Below are positions 37,468-48,810 of a stretch of DNA of 64,000 bases, piece by piece. The notes under the pieces were generated by a model that did no database searches, was not told the origin of the DNA, and saw nothing but the letters and a program-made list of their open reading frames with translations. This DNA is from Punica granatum (Eukaryota > Streptophyta > Magnoliopsida > Myrtales > Lythraceae). How positions within the stretch are numbered: the stretch's first letter is position 1; every line of letters starts with the position of its first letter. Where the stretch lies: the NCBI RefSeq assembly GCF_007655135.1, contig NC_045130.1:5270001-5334000 (forward strand), read 5' to 3'. The position numbers and the translations under genes are program-made.

Positions 37468-39171
37468 TCACGTATCTTGTGCTAGTTTCCTGAGGTTTTC
37501 GATGATCATGACCAGCTTCGTGTTGAGTCGGTTCACAAAGAACTTGGGCATCCATCCAGCAGGGTCCAGCTGCAAGCCAACGAAACAGCATAAGTTAACG
37601 TTGCAATCGGGCTGTCATATAAGTAGACGAGTGGTCCAGACGGAATTACAGTTTACACTGTTCAATCCATCGGCGGAAACAGCATACAACGAAAACAAAC
37701 TACGGGTTAAATGAATGGTGGTTACGATGTCGGAACGAGTCAGAAGCGGTTTTTACCTGAATGACATACGTGACCGAGCAGGAATCGTCTTCAATCTTCT
37801 CAACTACCCAGCCTGATTGCAGAAGCAGCCCTCTTATTGTGTTGTTCTGCTTTGGGTGTAGTCCAGCTGCTATCTCCTTTGGCAGTGATGCAACTGCTAC
37901 CACCTGCCCCAAAAAATATTTTACCGATTTTAGCGGCGTTGCCTTAGGATTCCGAACATCTGAAATGATCTATGATACAGATATCAGCGAATCATCAGCC
38001 GGGAAGTTCGCTTACAAGAGTGCCATCCTCCATGGTCTCACGGCGCTCGTAGACTATGAATTCTCTGTTCCTGAAGAGAGGCTTCGAGTTGTCACCGAAC
38101 CGGAGACGGATGATGCTGAGGTTGTCTTCAAGGTCCTTTATATACCGAGTTTCCACCAAATCGGAATCCCATTGCTGGTTCAAGAAAGACAGGACGTTAG
38201 CAGCTTAGGACAATTATTGGCTCCATGGCAGAATCACGAAATCGGTAGACCGAAAATTGGATTCTGAGAACAGTTTCTCAGGGTGAAATGCAACAAAACA
38301 AAATGTGGAGAACAAGGAAAATTTGGAGGAAAAATGGTTCTGTTCAGTTGTCCAAAACAGGAAAACATATGACTAGACATATCATAGATTGTGAAACATT
38401 TTTGTAAAGTTCAATCCAACAGCTCTTTCTGTCCGTTTTGTCTATTTTTCCAGAAGAGCAAAATGGAAAAACGACACTTTTCAAGAACTGCATAGGTTCT
38501 ACGTTTTGCGAAACCGTTTTTCCAAACACTCTTTTTTATGGAGAACAGTTTCCTTAACTCAGTCCTCTTCTCGGGAAAACAATTTTCATTTGCATAAGAA
38601 AGCAACAGGCGATTCCTACAACTACAAGTCGACCGATCCCAACTTGCGTTACCTTTGCAGCATCGATTGCAGTTGCGACGGCAATGAACTGCTGGGAGGA
38701 GACAGATTCGAGCACCCACCGGCTCCGGAAAGTGTGGAGCGAACCTGACCTCCGTTTCGATATCTCCACTCCTTTGTTGATTCCAAGAACCTTCCACCCC
38801 TCGTTTCCATGAACAGTCCTGTTCGAAACTGAAGCAGACAGAAGTTCTTGAATGCAGCTCTCGCTCGCAAAGTGCACGTACCTCCTCAATGATTCTTCGC
38901 TGATCGACCTAAGGAAAACCATGACAAAGGATAAAAACTGGATGCGACCAAAGGGTAGATTCAGCTGACAACTTTTCATCCTCTTATCGAAAGGACGTCC
39001 TATACTCCTGTAAAATGCGGTCCAACCACCCACTGCTCGATTCTTTTCAAGTTTTCTTCCCAGTCCAGACAGATGCGAAGTATAGGGAGAAGTTTACCAA
39101 GATCCGCTGCAAGGGACCTGGCTCTGGCTCGGGCTCGGGCTCGGGCTGTGGTTCATTTCTCCACTGGACAT
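37468..39171 (-). CDS. START (StAR-related lipid transfer) domain protein
   Basis: Five exons (39098-39171, 38653-38908, 38016-38174, 37757-37903, 37468-37569) join to 245 codons plus stop. After a short Ser/Pro-rich N-terminus the whole protein is one START/SRPBCC lipid-binding fold: SEESLRRYVHFASESC, GWKVLGINKGVEISKRR, QWDSDLVETRYIKDLEDN, NREFIVYERRETMEDGT, SGWVVEKIEDDSCSVTYVIQ, then the C-terminal helix (LDPAGWMPKFFVNRLNTKL). The pattern resembles PCTP/STARD2-like domains, whose cavity holds a phospholipid or sterol; the ligand is not predictable here. No transmembrane segment or transit peptide is obvious, suggesting a soluble protein. The start in exon 1 (39169-39171) is chosen because exon 1 ends in phase with the family sequence; a different upstream start cannot be excluded. 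The frame into the 38909 acceptor (to 39033) is intronic. Confidence 0.85.
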
Positions 39172-40396
39172 GAGCTATCTGTCAATGTGTGCTTCCTCCA
39201 AGTGAAGTCTCTGATAGTACTACTGCAAATGCTGAGCTCTGAAGGGCAGCAGCAGTACATGAAACATACATTGACAGGGAAAGAGAGCGAGAGGGGAGGA
39301 GAGAGAGAGAGAGGGAAGGTGACAGATTTGTAAAGAGGTTAAGGTTGCGCTGTGACTGATGAGAGATGAGGGCCAGTTGATGACAAGTGTGTGGAATAAT
39401 GAGAGAGAAGTGGGCACAGAGAGAGAGAAATTAGATAACAGTCATGAGGTGATTGCTCTCACATGCTGTGCCAGAAGCATAACATGTTGCATTAAACCAT
39501 CCCTCTCTGATTCAATTCCAATTGAGGAGGGGTTGGGATTAAAAGATAGATTCCTTTTCTTCCCAGAAAAGCAGCAAAGCAGCAGATGTGGGGAAGATGA
39601 AGCACATGGGGTGAGTGCTCTCAAGACATCAGAGGAGGAAAACACAAAGAATTGACCTCAGAAAATGACCAAAAGCCAGCTCACTAACTCTATTGGCTGT
39701 CTTTTTGTTTCCATCATCAGTCATATTAAATCACACTACACAAGCTTAATGAAAAAACAAGAACTGTTCTTTGTCACAGATTCACAACCAAAAACAAAAT
39801 CTAATCCTTTGCCTCTTAAGGACCCCCCCCACGATCACGTGCCCGACGGAAAGCAAAAGACCCTGCTGGCCTTTGTAATAAATACTCTTCAGTGATGTAT
39901 TGGAGCACAATTTGGTCCCATTCCTTGAAAGCAATGCTTCAGCTTTGCCTTTTCTCCTTTCCACCCTTAATTTTAGCTGGCGTCGAGAAGATGATGGGTC
40001 GAGCTCCCGCATTTGCCTCGACCCTCTGAAACGCCTTTCGAGACAACTAATATGAAAAGATCCGGAAGATTTCCCCATAATAACAGGATATGAGGGGCTT
40101 ACCTTTCTGCATCTTGAGTTTAACTTTGGATGAATTAGTTTAGAACAGAGATGTGAAAAAGAAAATTTTTTGGATCAAATTGATTGTGCAAGCAAGAGAG
40201 AGGGGAAATGATTGCACTTTCTGCAAATAATATTATCTGCTGATAAAAGGATGATCATTTCACTTGCACTTGCATCAAGTACCCAAATGTTCTTAGTATT
40301 AATTTAATTAATACATTAAAGAAATTAGGACAAAGAAAACACAGACAGGTAACAGTGTCTCCTTTGAAACGGAAAAAAATTTGGACTTTGTCGATG
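39172..40396. other. Intergenic region between the START and reductase genes
   Basis: The left 250 bp are probably START promoter or leader (GA-rich tract at 39285-39316). No recognisable gene; frames at 39359-39655 and 39665-40078 overlap on both strands and lack family features. The right end (about 40250-40396) is probably the reductase 3'UTR. Confidence 0.55.
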
Positions 40397-42483
40397 TTAC
40401 TTCTGGCCCAGGAAGCCTTTCGATTTAAGGCTCTCAACTGTCTCTCTAATGGCATTTTCAAGAGGCGTAAAGACCATGCCAATATCAATTAGTCTCTTTG
40501 CTGCATCGTCGCATGCTACCAGGCCAGGTTGAGTCTCCCCTGTGAACCTGCACGGGCCGGGATAGAAAGGGAGATTCATTTGAGATGCAGAGAAAAGGAA
40601 AACCAATTCATCACTTTGGCATCTCATCAACAGAGAGCACGCAGGAATCTGATTCTACTAATCAAGGACCTATGAAACAAATTGGTGCTTAGGAGCTAAG
40701 CAAAAATAGAATGTTTATGGTGAATCGATGAAAATTTGAAATCTGCAATGATGCTACAAGGCTTCATCGCTGGATGGATATGGGGCAATCTGAAAATCAC
40801 AGAATTTTGCAGGAGTAGCAGAATCATTGATTAATTGGAGACCTTGCACTGGCAATCATTCGAGACCGGGCAAATTGCTCGCATAAACTTTGTAAAGTTT
40901 TGGGAACGCCTGCAAGCAGTTTCAGTTTATTGATTTCAAACGCCAGTCAAACTGATGGTAAAAAATATTACCACGCCTTCATACGTAAGTCTAATCATTT
41001 AGATCATGCCGAAAGTGGTATTCTGAAATTTTCCAATGATAATGCATGAATACATTGATTTCAAGAACCAAGATGAAACCACCAATTATGGCCACTTCGC
41101 ATGGGCAGCTGTAAACTTAAACCGTGAAAATGAAAAATCACAAGAAACAGCTTCTTTCGAGAATCGAACCTGTGGATGGGATACTCAGGGAAGAGCTTCC
41201 TGACCCTCTCGGCAAAATCACTGAACTGGCATATCCCGTTTGTGCTGAGATACCTTCCCTTTGCAGAAGTATTTTCGAACAGCAAGACCTGTGCCTTGGC
41301 CACGTCCTTAACATGAATGGCCCCAAGCCAGTGGTACTCCTGGGTATCCTCTGATCCCTTTAGCAGCTGAAGCAGCACAGCACAGCTCGCATTCAGCCCA
41401 GGCTGCAGGAGAGGGCCCAGGCAAGTTGCTGGGTGGATGGAGACGAGGTCCATTCCATGCTTCTCTGCAAACTCCCACGCCGCCTTCTCTGCAAGTGTTT
41501 TCGACACCGGGTACCATTTCTGCATGAAGTAATTAGTTTAAAACGAGCAATCCCAAAGAATTAACCAAGTTTATTAATTATAAGACAATTTCATAGTTCA
41601 TCCCATTTCAGCACGAAGAAATTATGCATCGGCATATTTTCGTTGCTCCAGAAGCAAGAAACTGGGTAACTATAGTTCCACTATTTACCCTCATGTACAT
41701 TGTCCTTCTCGTATATAACAATCTCGCTAACTGTTTTCCTACCGACACGGCTAATAAGATGAGCAGGAGCACTACAATCCCAACAAAACCGATCCGGCAT
41801 TTATGATTTGAATCTTCCTGTTCTACCATTCTCATTGTTTGTCGAAAAGAGACAATTTCGATTGATCTCTATATCTCATCCTTCGTAGGGAATTAACAAG
41901 ACACTACGATCAACGGTTCACAGATATACAGCGAACCGAGCAGGAAAGACATGCCATTTCCTTCTAAAACAACATAGACAAGGCGAAGAGGAGCTATCAA
42001 TGGATGTACCTGTCGGGACTTGCAGTAGTCGAGATCGGTCCATGAAGTCTCGTCGAATACCTTGCCGGCAGGCCAATTGGGTTTGGGGACCATCGCCGAG
42101 ATGGAGGAAGTGAGCACCACGCGCCTGACCGTGCCGGACCTCCTCGCTGCCTCCATGACGTTCAGCGTCCCCTGCACGGCGGGAAGGATGAGCTCCTTCT
42201 CCGGGTCCTTGGGATCCTCGAGGGTGCAGGGGGAAGCCACGTGGAAAACGCCGGAGCAGCCCTCGACAGCCCGCCCCACAGCGGCCCGGTCCAGCACGTC
42301 AGCCTCGAAGATCCGGACGCGCCCCCCGGAGGCACAGGGGAGTGAGAGGAGGTGGGTGGCGTCGGAGCCCGGGTAGACCGAGGCGTGGATGGCCGGGTAG
42401 CCCTCCTCAAGGAGAGTGCGGACGAGCCACGAACCGATGAACCCGTTTGCTCCGGTGACGACGACGGGTCGCGATTCCTTCAT
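40397..42483 (-). CDS. Cinnamoyl-CoA reductase-like NAD(P)-dependent reductase (extended SDR)
   Basis: Three exons (42010-42483, 41170-41519, 40397-40547) join to 324 codons plus stop, the usual length for this family. Residues 10-17 carry the dinucleotide-binding TGANGFIG motif. The catalytic triad is visible as Ser 126/127 (LTSSISAM), Tyr161 and Lys165 (KWYPVSK). Downstream SIHPATCLGPLLQP and YHWLGAIHVKDVAKAQ are conserved in the CCR/DFR superfamily. The CCR signature NWYCYGK is absent, replaced by KWYPVSK, so this is a CCR-like protein (At4g30470/At2g23910 type) and not a lignin-pathway CCR; its aldehyde or CoA-thioester substrate is unknown. Soluble and probably cytosolic. It lies head-to-head with the NYN-domain gene, 663 bp between the two ATGs. 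Confidence 0.9.
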
Positions 42484-43146
42484 CTTCCCCTGCCTGCTGC
42501 TCTGTAAGTTCGGATTTGCTCTGTTTCTGATTCATTCACCGCATTTATCCTCGAAAGATCAGATTTTTGAGGGATTTCTATGGATTGAGATGAAAAAGGT
42601 TTGGCATTTCAGATGAAGTTTTTGGTGAGATTGATTCTCTTCCGTCGGAATGATATCGGTTGGCTTTCCGCGATTTGTACGGACGTGGATGCCACTTCAA
42701 GAGTGTGGGTGGTCAACTGGACCCAGTTGACTTTTAGCTGACCAGACCAGAGACACAGCACACGTGTCGTCTCCTCAGGATCCGAGGAGATTCTTTGGGT
42801 TGCATCTGGAGCCTGCTCCCTCTCTCTGCTTGTGGGCTCCACGGTGGGGACCATTCTGCAGTCGAACCACGTCACGGTGCCAAACTCTTTCTCTCTCTCT
42901 ATGTGGCCAATTTGGCCAATTTCTGTCCACTCGATTACGTTTTCGACTCCAAATCACCTCAGTCCGACCAAATTCCGAATACCCATTTTCCGGGACACAG
43001 CGAGGCTTAGATACGATGGTTCCTTGGCACTGTTCGTTGACATTAATGTAGGAGAAGAACTCAAGAAGTGGTCGGGGGTTGAAGTAGAGCACAGTGGATT
43101 GATTGGCGGAGGAAGACGGCGGTATTCGATCAGTCTGGGCCTGTCC
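42484..43146. promoter_or_regulatory. Bidirectional promoter region between the CCR-like and NYN-domain genes
   Basis: The region separates divergent starts (42483 minus, 43147 plus). A G-box core CACGTG lies at 42761-42766, and W-box-like TTGAC/GTCAA cores lie at about 42712-42732. The plus-strand frame is open from 42832 into the NYN CDS, so part of this may be the leader or an N-terminal extension of that gene. Motifs are visible; activity is inferred. Confidence 0.45.
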
Positions 43147-46022
43147 ATGAGAACGGTGCCATCGTCGCTGCATGGCAGTCTGAGCGGTTGTCTTGCCTCC
43201 GGTTCGTGCGGTCACGGCGGCGGCAATGGATGCAAGCTCGTCGTAGCTATGGCCAAGAGAAAGAAGCCCTCTTCTTCTCCTTCTCAGGTAGTGTAAGGTT
43301 TATGCTGAAAGGTGTGTTCGATTACTGAGAAAGAGTAGCTTTCACTGATTGCAACTGAAAGAATGGCTTGATTATTCTCTGGTAGCAGTCTGACCCAACC
43401 CCTGCGAGGATAACATCAAATGTGAAGCAGAATTTGCAGTTCCTCAGACTATGGAAGGTAATCAATCTGCTGGCTTTGATTGGGTTTTGTCGCTTTCGAA
43501 GAATCGTTGCTTCATCTCTTTGTGTGCTAAGTGTTCTGTAGGAGTTCCAAACGAGAAAGTCAGGTAATCCGAGGCCTTCTACAAGCTACCGCCGGAAGAG
43601 GGTCGAGAAGGAGGAGCTGCCTGAAGATGTAAACCTCTACGAGGATCCTACCATGGCTCTCTACTAGTAATGCTCTTTCCAAGGTTCCTTACTTTGTTCA
43701 GGCTGCTATCCCGTTTCTGGCTTATTGAATCTTTTTAGCTTTCTTTGGTAGAAGGTGGCAAATTTATTCTCCAAACTCCGTTTATTTCCAGTACGCATCA
43801 GGGCTTGGAAACTGCCACACCTGTCCTGCTTGTGGACGGCTATAATGTGTGTGGCTATTGGATGAAGCTGAAGAAACATTTTGTGAGTGGAAGACTCGAC
43901 ATTGCCCGTCAAAAGTTAATTGATGAACTCGTAACATTTAGTATGCTACGAGGTTTGTACCGTGCTTCTAAATTCGTCTCTGTAACAGCTTAGCAAGGAA
44001 AAATGTTTTCTTCATAGCAAGAAGCGACTTCGCTATAAGATCATTGCTCTTGCTTCATGATAGTTACACATTTCATCTGAGAAATGTGACACCTGCATAT
44101 TTACATCTACCTAAAAGTGTATCTGCTTTATGAGTTCTACCTCATAGTTCCACCACTTCCAATTTCCATCGTACTATCTTCGTCAAACAAACAAGGGGTA
44201 TACCGTGTGTTTTCTGATTGCAAATCTGCTCTAATTCTCCGCCTTCGGTTTTCATCCCACAGACAAGGAGATAAGCTGCACAGTTTCTAATTCCGAGTCT
44301 GTTCTGATCCTAATTGATGAAGTCCTGGAAAAAGAAAACAGTCGTTTTAGGAATTCTCTTTGTCATTTCGTGCTTGTAACTATAAAATTGTTTACTTGCT
44401 TTCATTCAGCATCCTCTCTTTCCCTTCTATTTTCTTAAATTTCTCTTTCAGGGCCTAACTCTATTATTTCACCTCAGAGGTTAAAGTGGTAGTTGTATTT
44501 GATGCCATGATGTCAGGACTACCGACACACAAGGAAACTTTTGCCGGGTAATCACAGCCTAAAGCTCCATGTTCTCCACTTTCCAGAAACTAGTTACAAA
44601 ATTTACATTGTCTTGGATGCTCTGCTGATTGAATAACTTTCGTTTTCCTAAATAAGTTTCAATCTCTTTTAGCTCCTTGATGATTGTAATCTGTGTTATT
44701 GCAGTATCGATGTAGTTTTTGCCGGTGAGTCATGTGCAGATTCTTGGATTGAGAAAGAGGTTAGTAACCAGATCCAAGCTGACTTTTGAAGTCTATAGTT
44801 TACCCTCATTTCTCGAGTAAGTGGCATGTAATGTAAGAATGTCAGGATAAAATTCTCCTGCATTGTACCATGTAATTGACAAGGGCAAAGTACTGTTGAA
44901 GACTTGAGATTTACAGGAAAGTTTGCTACCATTAGCTTCTCATGTTCCCTGTCTGGTGACTCCTCAATTCCCGCAGGCATTGCCATGACTTTGATTTTTC
45001 TGAAATTAACACAAAAGCTTACTGCCTGAAAAGGAAGAGAGAACCATGAAACTTCTTTTGCACCGAGTGTTTTTTGTTTTATACTAGAAACCTTTTATAA
45101 ATGAGTCAGTGGCACAAATCTCCTTTTGATTTACATGAACGTGAGCCATAATTGATTATCGAACTTCCATACATAATTGATTATTGAGGGCAACTTTTTT
45201 TTTTTTGGGGGGGTAGTTTGATTTGCTGTACTTGATTTAGTCCATTCGAATCTATCATATATTTTCTGCTTATCCACTGCTGCCTCCACTTGATGTTAAC
45301 AGGTTGTAGCCTTAAGGGAAGATGGTTGCCCCAAAGTATGGGTCGTGACATCGGATCATTCTCAGCAGCATGCAGCATATGGAGCTGTATGTAAACATCT
45401 TTTTTTAGTTTTTACATTATTGTTAAGGCTTGTTAGTCTTAAGTAATATAAGGCAATTCTACATGGCATTTTCAACATGTGTATTATATTATATCATATC
45501 ATATTAACAGTGACCAAATCTCCAGGGAGCCTTCATTTGGAGTTCCAAGGCCTTGGTTTCTGAGGTGAGCATTTGAACTCTTCTTTATGCTATTATTTTC
45601 TCTCGTTGTGATACGACTAAATTTTACAAGCAGAAGAGTACTTTTCATTTGACCCCCCTTTTTTATGGAAACACATCTATGATGTTTGTCCAACTATCTC
45701 TTTGTCGTATCTAAACACAGATCAAAGCCTCTCAGAAAGAAGTGGAGAGAATGCTTCAGGAGCACAGGTATGCTCCAGCTTGTCACATACTTGCAAGCAT
45801 TTCCACCGTCTAGTCCAGTGACAATGTCTAGTTTTAGTATCTGTTTGATGTATTGTTTATTCGTTTCCGAAAAGATGGTTTTTGCTCACAGAACATTACT
45901 TTCTCAGAAGTTCTTCCTTCCAAGGGAAACTCTTGAGGGACAATCTCGACTCAGAAGTTGTAGACGCACTAAAGGATCTAAGAAGCAAGCTCTCCGAGAA
46001 TGAACAAAAGAGCCGCAGATGA
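43147..46022 (+). CDS. NYN/YacP-like (DUF901) PIN-fold ribonuclease-family protein, probably plastid
   Basis: Ten exons (43147-43287, 43389-43457, 43542-43666, 43792-43952, 44478-44547, 44705-44759, 45303-45386, 45526-45564, 45721-45767, 45908-46022) join to 301 codons plus stop, close to Arabidopsis At2g02410. The NYN domain shows the metal-binding acidic residues of PIN-like nucleases: D127 and N130 in VLLVDGYNV, D174 in VVVFDAMMSG, D201 in ESCADSWIE and D225 in VVTSDHSQQ. Bacterial YacP/Rae1 is a ribosome-associated endoribonuclease; a chloroplast RNA-processing role is inference. The Ser/Gly-rich, basic N-terminus could be a transit peptide. The frame stays open upstream to an ATG at 42832 (105 more codons), but that stretch looks like leader. 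Exon 2 could start at 43386 instead (one extra Gln). The last acceptor (45905-45907) was chosen because only it gives the conserved C-terminus LDSEVVDALKDLRSKL. Confidence 0.9.
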
Positions 46023-48381
46023 GGTATCATCTCCACCTATTTCATCACCCTTCCATCTCAGTTGTTAATGCATTATGGTTGTTTTCACCGGTAGATCATC
46101 TCATCTTCAACTCATCTTCAGTGGGCCTGATGCGGTTACGATGAAATGGCAGTGGAGCTGCTTCATCCGGGGGAGCTGAAAGGCGTGACAGATATTCCAT
46201 ACGACTTTCTTGTAAAAGAAGCAAAAATGTAAGATTATCATGTACAGAATCTGTATCAGAGGAATCGCGGCATTCTGTTTTCATGGAACTTAACAAATTG
46301 CTCATTTGCTTCAAACTATCGTTTGTTTTTTGTTTTTCGGCTCTAAAATGCGGATGATTTCCCGTTGTCATTCAGTAAATTTCTCTGCCGAAAATTTGTT
46401 ATCTTTGCATCACTGAAGCATTCTGAAGTTCCGACTTTGGGCCACATCGGTTGGGCCAAAATTTGAAGAAAAGTAAAGGCAATGAAATTTCGGTTTAATT
46501 GGACTTAAGACTAAAGTTTGATCCTTTCTTTTCGAATTTCAATGGGAAAGTCCACGAAAGCCAATCCGATAATTTGTGGCATTCATGTCGTAAGCTGTAC
46601 CGATCATGATCGCTGATTATAGGAAATCTCATATTCCTCCTAGAATTTAAAATTTCAATAGCTGTGATTGGTCCGATTTAAAAAACCGGGTCGGGTTAGC
46701 TCTTGAACTCCTAATGAAGTGCAAAGAGGATAGAATGACTGTGTTGGTGACTGGCAGGAAACAGGACCGTTTTGGTGACTGGCAGGACAGTACATTGAAG
46801 TCAGACAGAACCTTGATGCATGTCTCTCTCTGTCTGCAGATAGAACGAGTCACGGGATATCCGCTTCTTCATTTACCCCTCACAGGAGAGATTGAGACGA
46901 TGATGTTTTGAATCAGTACATCCAATATTAATCAAATTTAAGGAAACAAAAAAGTTGGCATCACTTCATCCATCGCACCAGACTCACTCACTACGACATC
47001 CCTAGGATTCACAGAGAGATTTGATCTGTGTATATACTAGGATGCTCGGTTCTAACATACCATACGTGACTTTTGCATCCAGTTATATGTACTTGACGAC
47101 CAACAATGTGTTACCACGCTGGTCCAAAGGTCTGCTGAAGAAGAAGATCGGGAAGAAGAAGCAGTACGGACAGTACATGAATAATGCTTGAAATTTTGAG
47201 GACTCGCACGTCAATGTAGACCGGGAAATGCGAAAAATATATTTCATGGAATTGTGTAATACCGTGTCGTTGTTGACTCATCGTTTTACAACCAGCACCG
47301 ATATGGGAGCCCCTCCGGTCCCAGCCCCGGGCCCGGACCGTCCGTCCCCTGGCTCTAAAACTTTTCTCAAGGGAGGTGGATTTTATGAGTTTGGTTCGAT
47401 GTCGTAAACGTGGGGGGGCATTTTCCATTGAATAGCAAAGTCAGAAGGTCAACTGACAAGTCAAGAGGAGGGACCCGGTCAGATGGGTCAACATTTATTT
47501 TGACTCATTTATTGGGCATCCCTTCCTATTATATGAATCAGCAACTGAATTCTGATTGGTTGATGGAAAAACCAACGGTGGTGATGGGGCCCCACTCCCC
47601 CAGGAAATGTGACATTACTAACGACAATGGCAAACGATCGATATTGCCAAATCGCAATTAAGAGAGTCGGCAGATACATAAAACAACCTTACAAACATCA
47701 ACTGGGCATCACAAGATATGTAATGTCCCATTCCTCTGACAGGAAAACTTGGGTGATCAGTGATCTCTATATCCAACCATATCTATATTATTCGAGCTGA
47801 TTCCCGGTGGGGTCGAGGTGGCGGTTTTCTGTGGCGTCCAGCGAGCGAGTCGGTTTGGACGCATGTTAAAGCGACGAATAGGAGAAGCCACGACATGAGC
47901 ATGCCGTGGCCCCTTCATTTTATTGTTAAATATGGTGGTTTTACTTTTACATTTTCTGTACGTACACATCATTATGGTGCCTGAACTACCGGCAACCTAG
48001 CTTCTCGCTGAAGTCCCGAGCTCAACATTCCTTCCCGATACCAAATTGCACTCCGCATACGCCTATCGCACCTTACAATAGCTAGCATATATCAAGTCAT
48101 ATGTACAGATCATCTCAACCTCTTGAAAGCGAAACAAAAATTTGAACCTCTCATCTTGATTCGACAGTTCTCGTGTTATACAGAGTCACAAACCGATTGA
48201 GGTCGAGATCTTTAGTGATATGCACTGTGCGAGCGTAACAACTCATTAATTCCCGTGACTACTGTCGGTTCGATTTTTTTCCATGGGATATCAGCTCATT
48301 TGGAAGCAGGTTTTTAGCAAACGGGGGGGCGCCTAATCACCATGTAGTGTCAAATTAAATTGGCAACATCAAGGGGTCCTG
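46023..48381. other. Gene-free intergenic region, left part
   Basis: The first about 350 bp are probably the NYN-gene 3'UTR. A 16-base unit (TTGGTGACTGGCAGGA) is directly repeated near 46743-46786. A GC-rich block at about 47310-47350 is flanked by AT-rich DNA. No conserved protein segment on either strand. Confidence 0.55.
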
Positions 48382-48810
48382 TCATGTACGTTGGCCGGGG
48401 GGAGGTGCTATCGACAAGATATGAAATTGGTTGTGTTCAATGACACGATACACTCTCACTTCCCCAAGTAGGTACATTAATAATTCGATGGATGGATGAT
48501 TCTTGATTTTGTCGTTGCTCGGAAAAGTGGTTCTTTGGCTGGATGTGGTTGAAAATTTAAGAGATATTATGGGGTGACAAAATATCTGTGTGGTCTGTGC
48601 TCTCATGAGGAGATTAAGAAAAGGATATTGGTTGGACGGTCGAGAACCGTCCTTTGGCACGCATGGTCGGTTGTTTTGGCTTAACCTTTGAAAACTCGCG
48701 ACCCCATTTTCATCAATTTGATTGCGCATGCGCCTTACGTTGGATTCGAGGAATTCATTCGAGATCGATCTTTCAAACGTTCTTGTCCGCTTAATTTCTG
48801 GACCCTTCAA
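48382..48810 (-). other. Unrecognised 142-codon open frame
   Basis: This is the longest uninterrupted frame in the 46-55 kb gap that does not run through simple repeats. The translation is basic, has no membrane segment, and matches no family I know. Codon use is AT-leaning and no flanking splice signals extend it. It could be chance, a species-specific gene or a transposon relic; I consider chance the most likely. Confidence 0.15.

Noticed and set aside
42832..43146. N-terminal extension of the NYN gene from ATG 42832
   Set aside because: The added 105 codons look like leader/promoter sequence and are unlike known family N-termini; left as a possibility.
46096..46371. 91-codon minus-strand frame downstream of the NYN gene
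   Set aside because: Lies in the probable 3'UTR of the NYN gene, with no family features or supporting splice sites.
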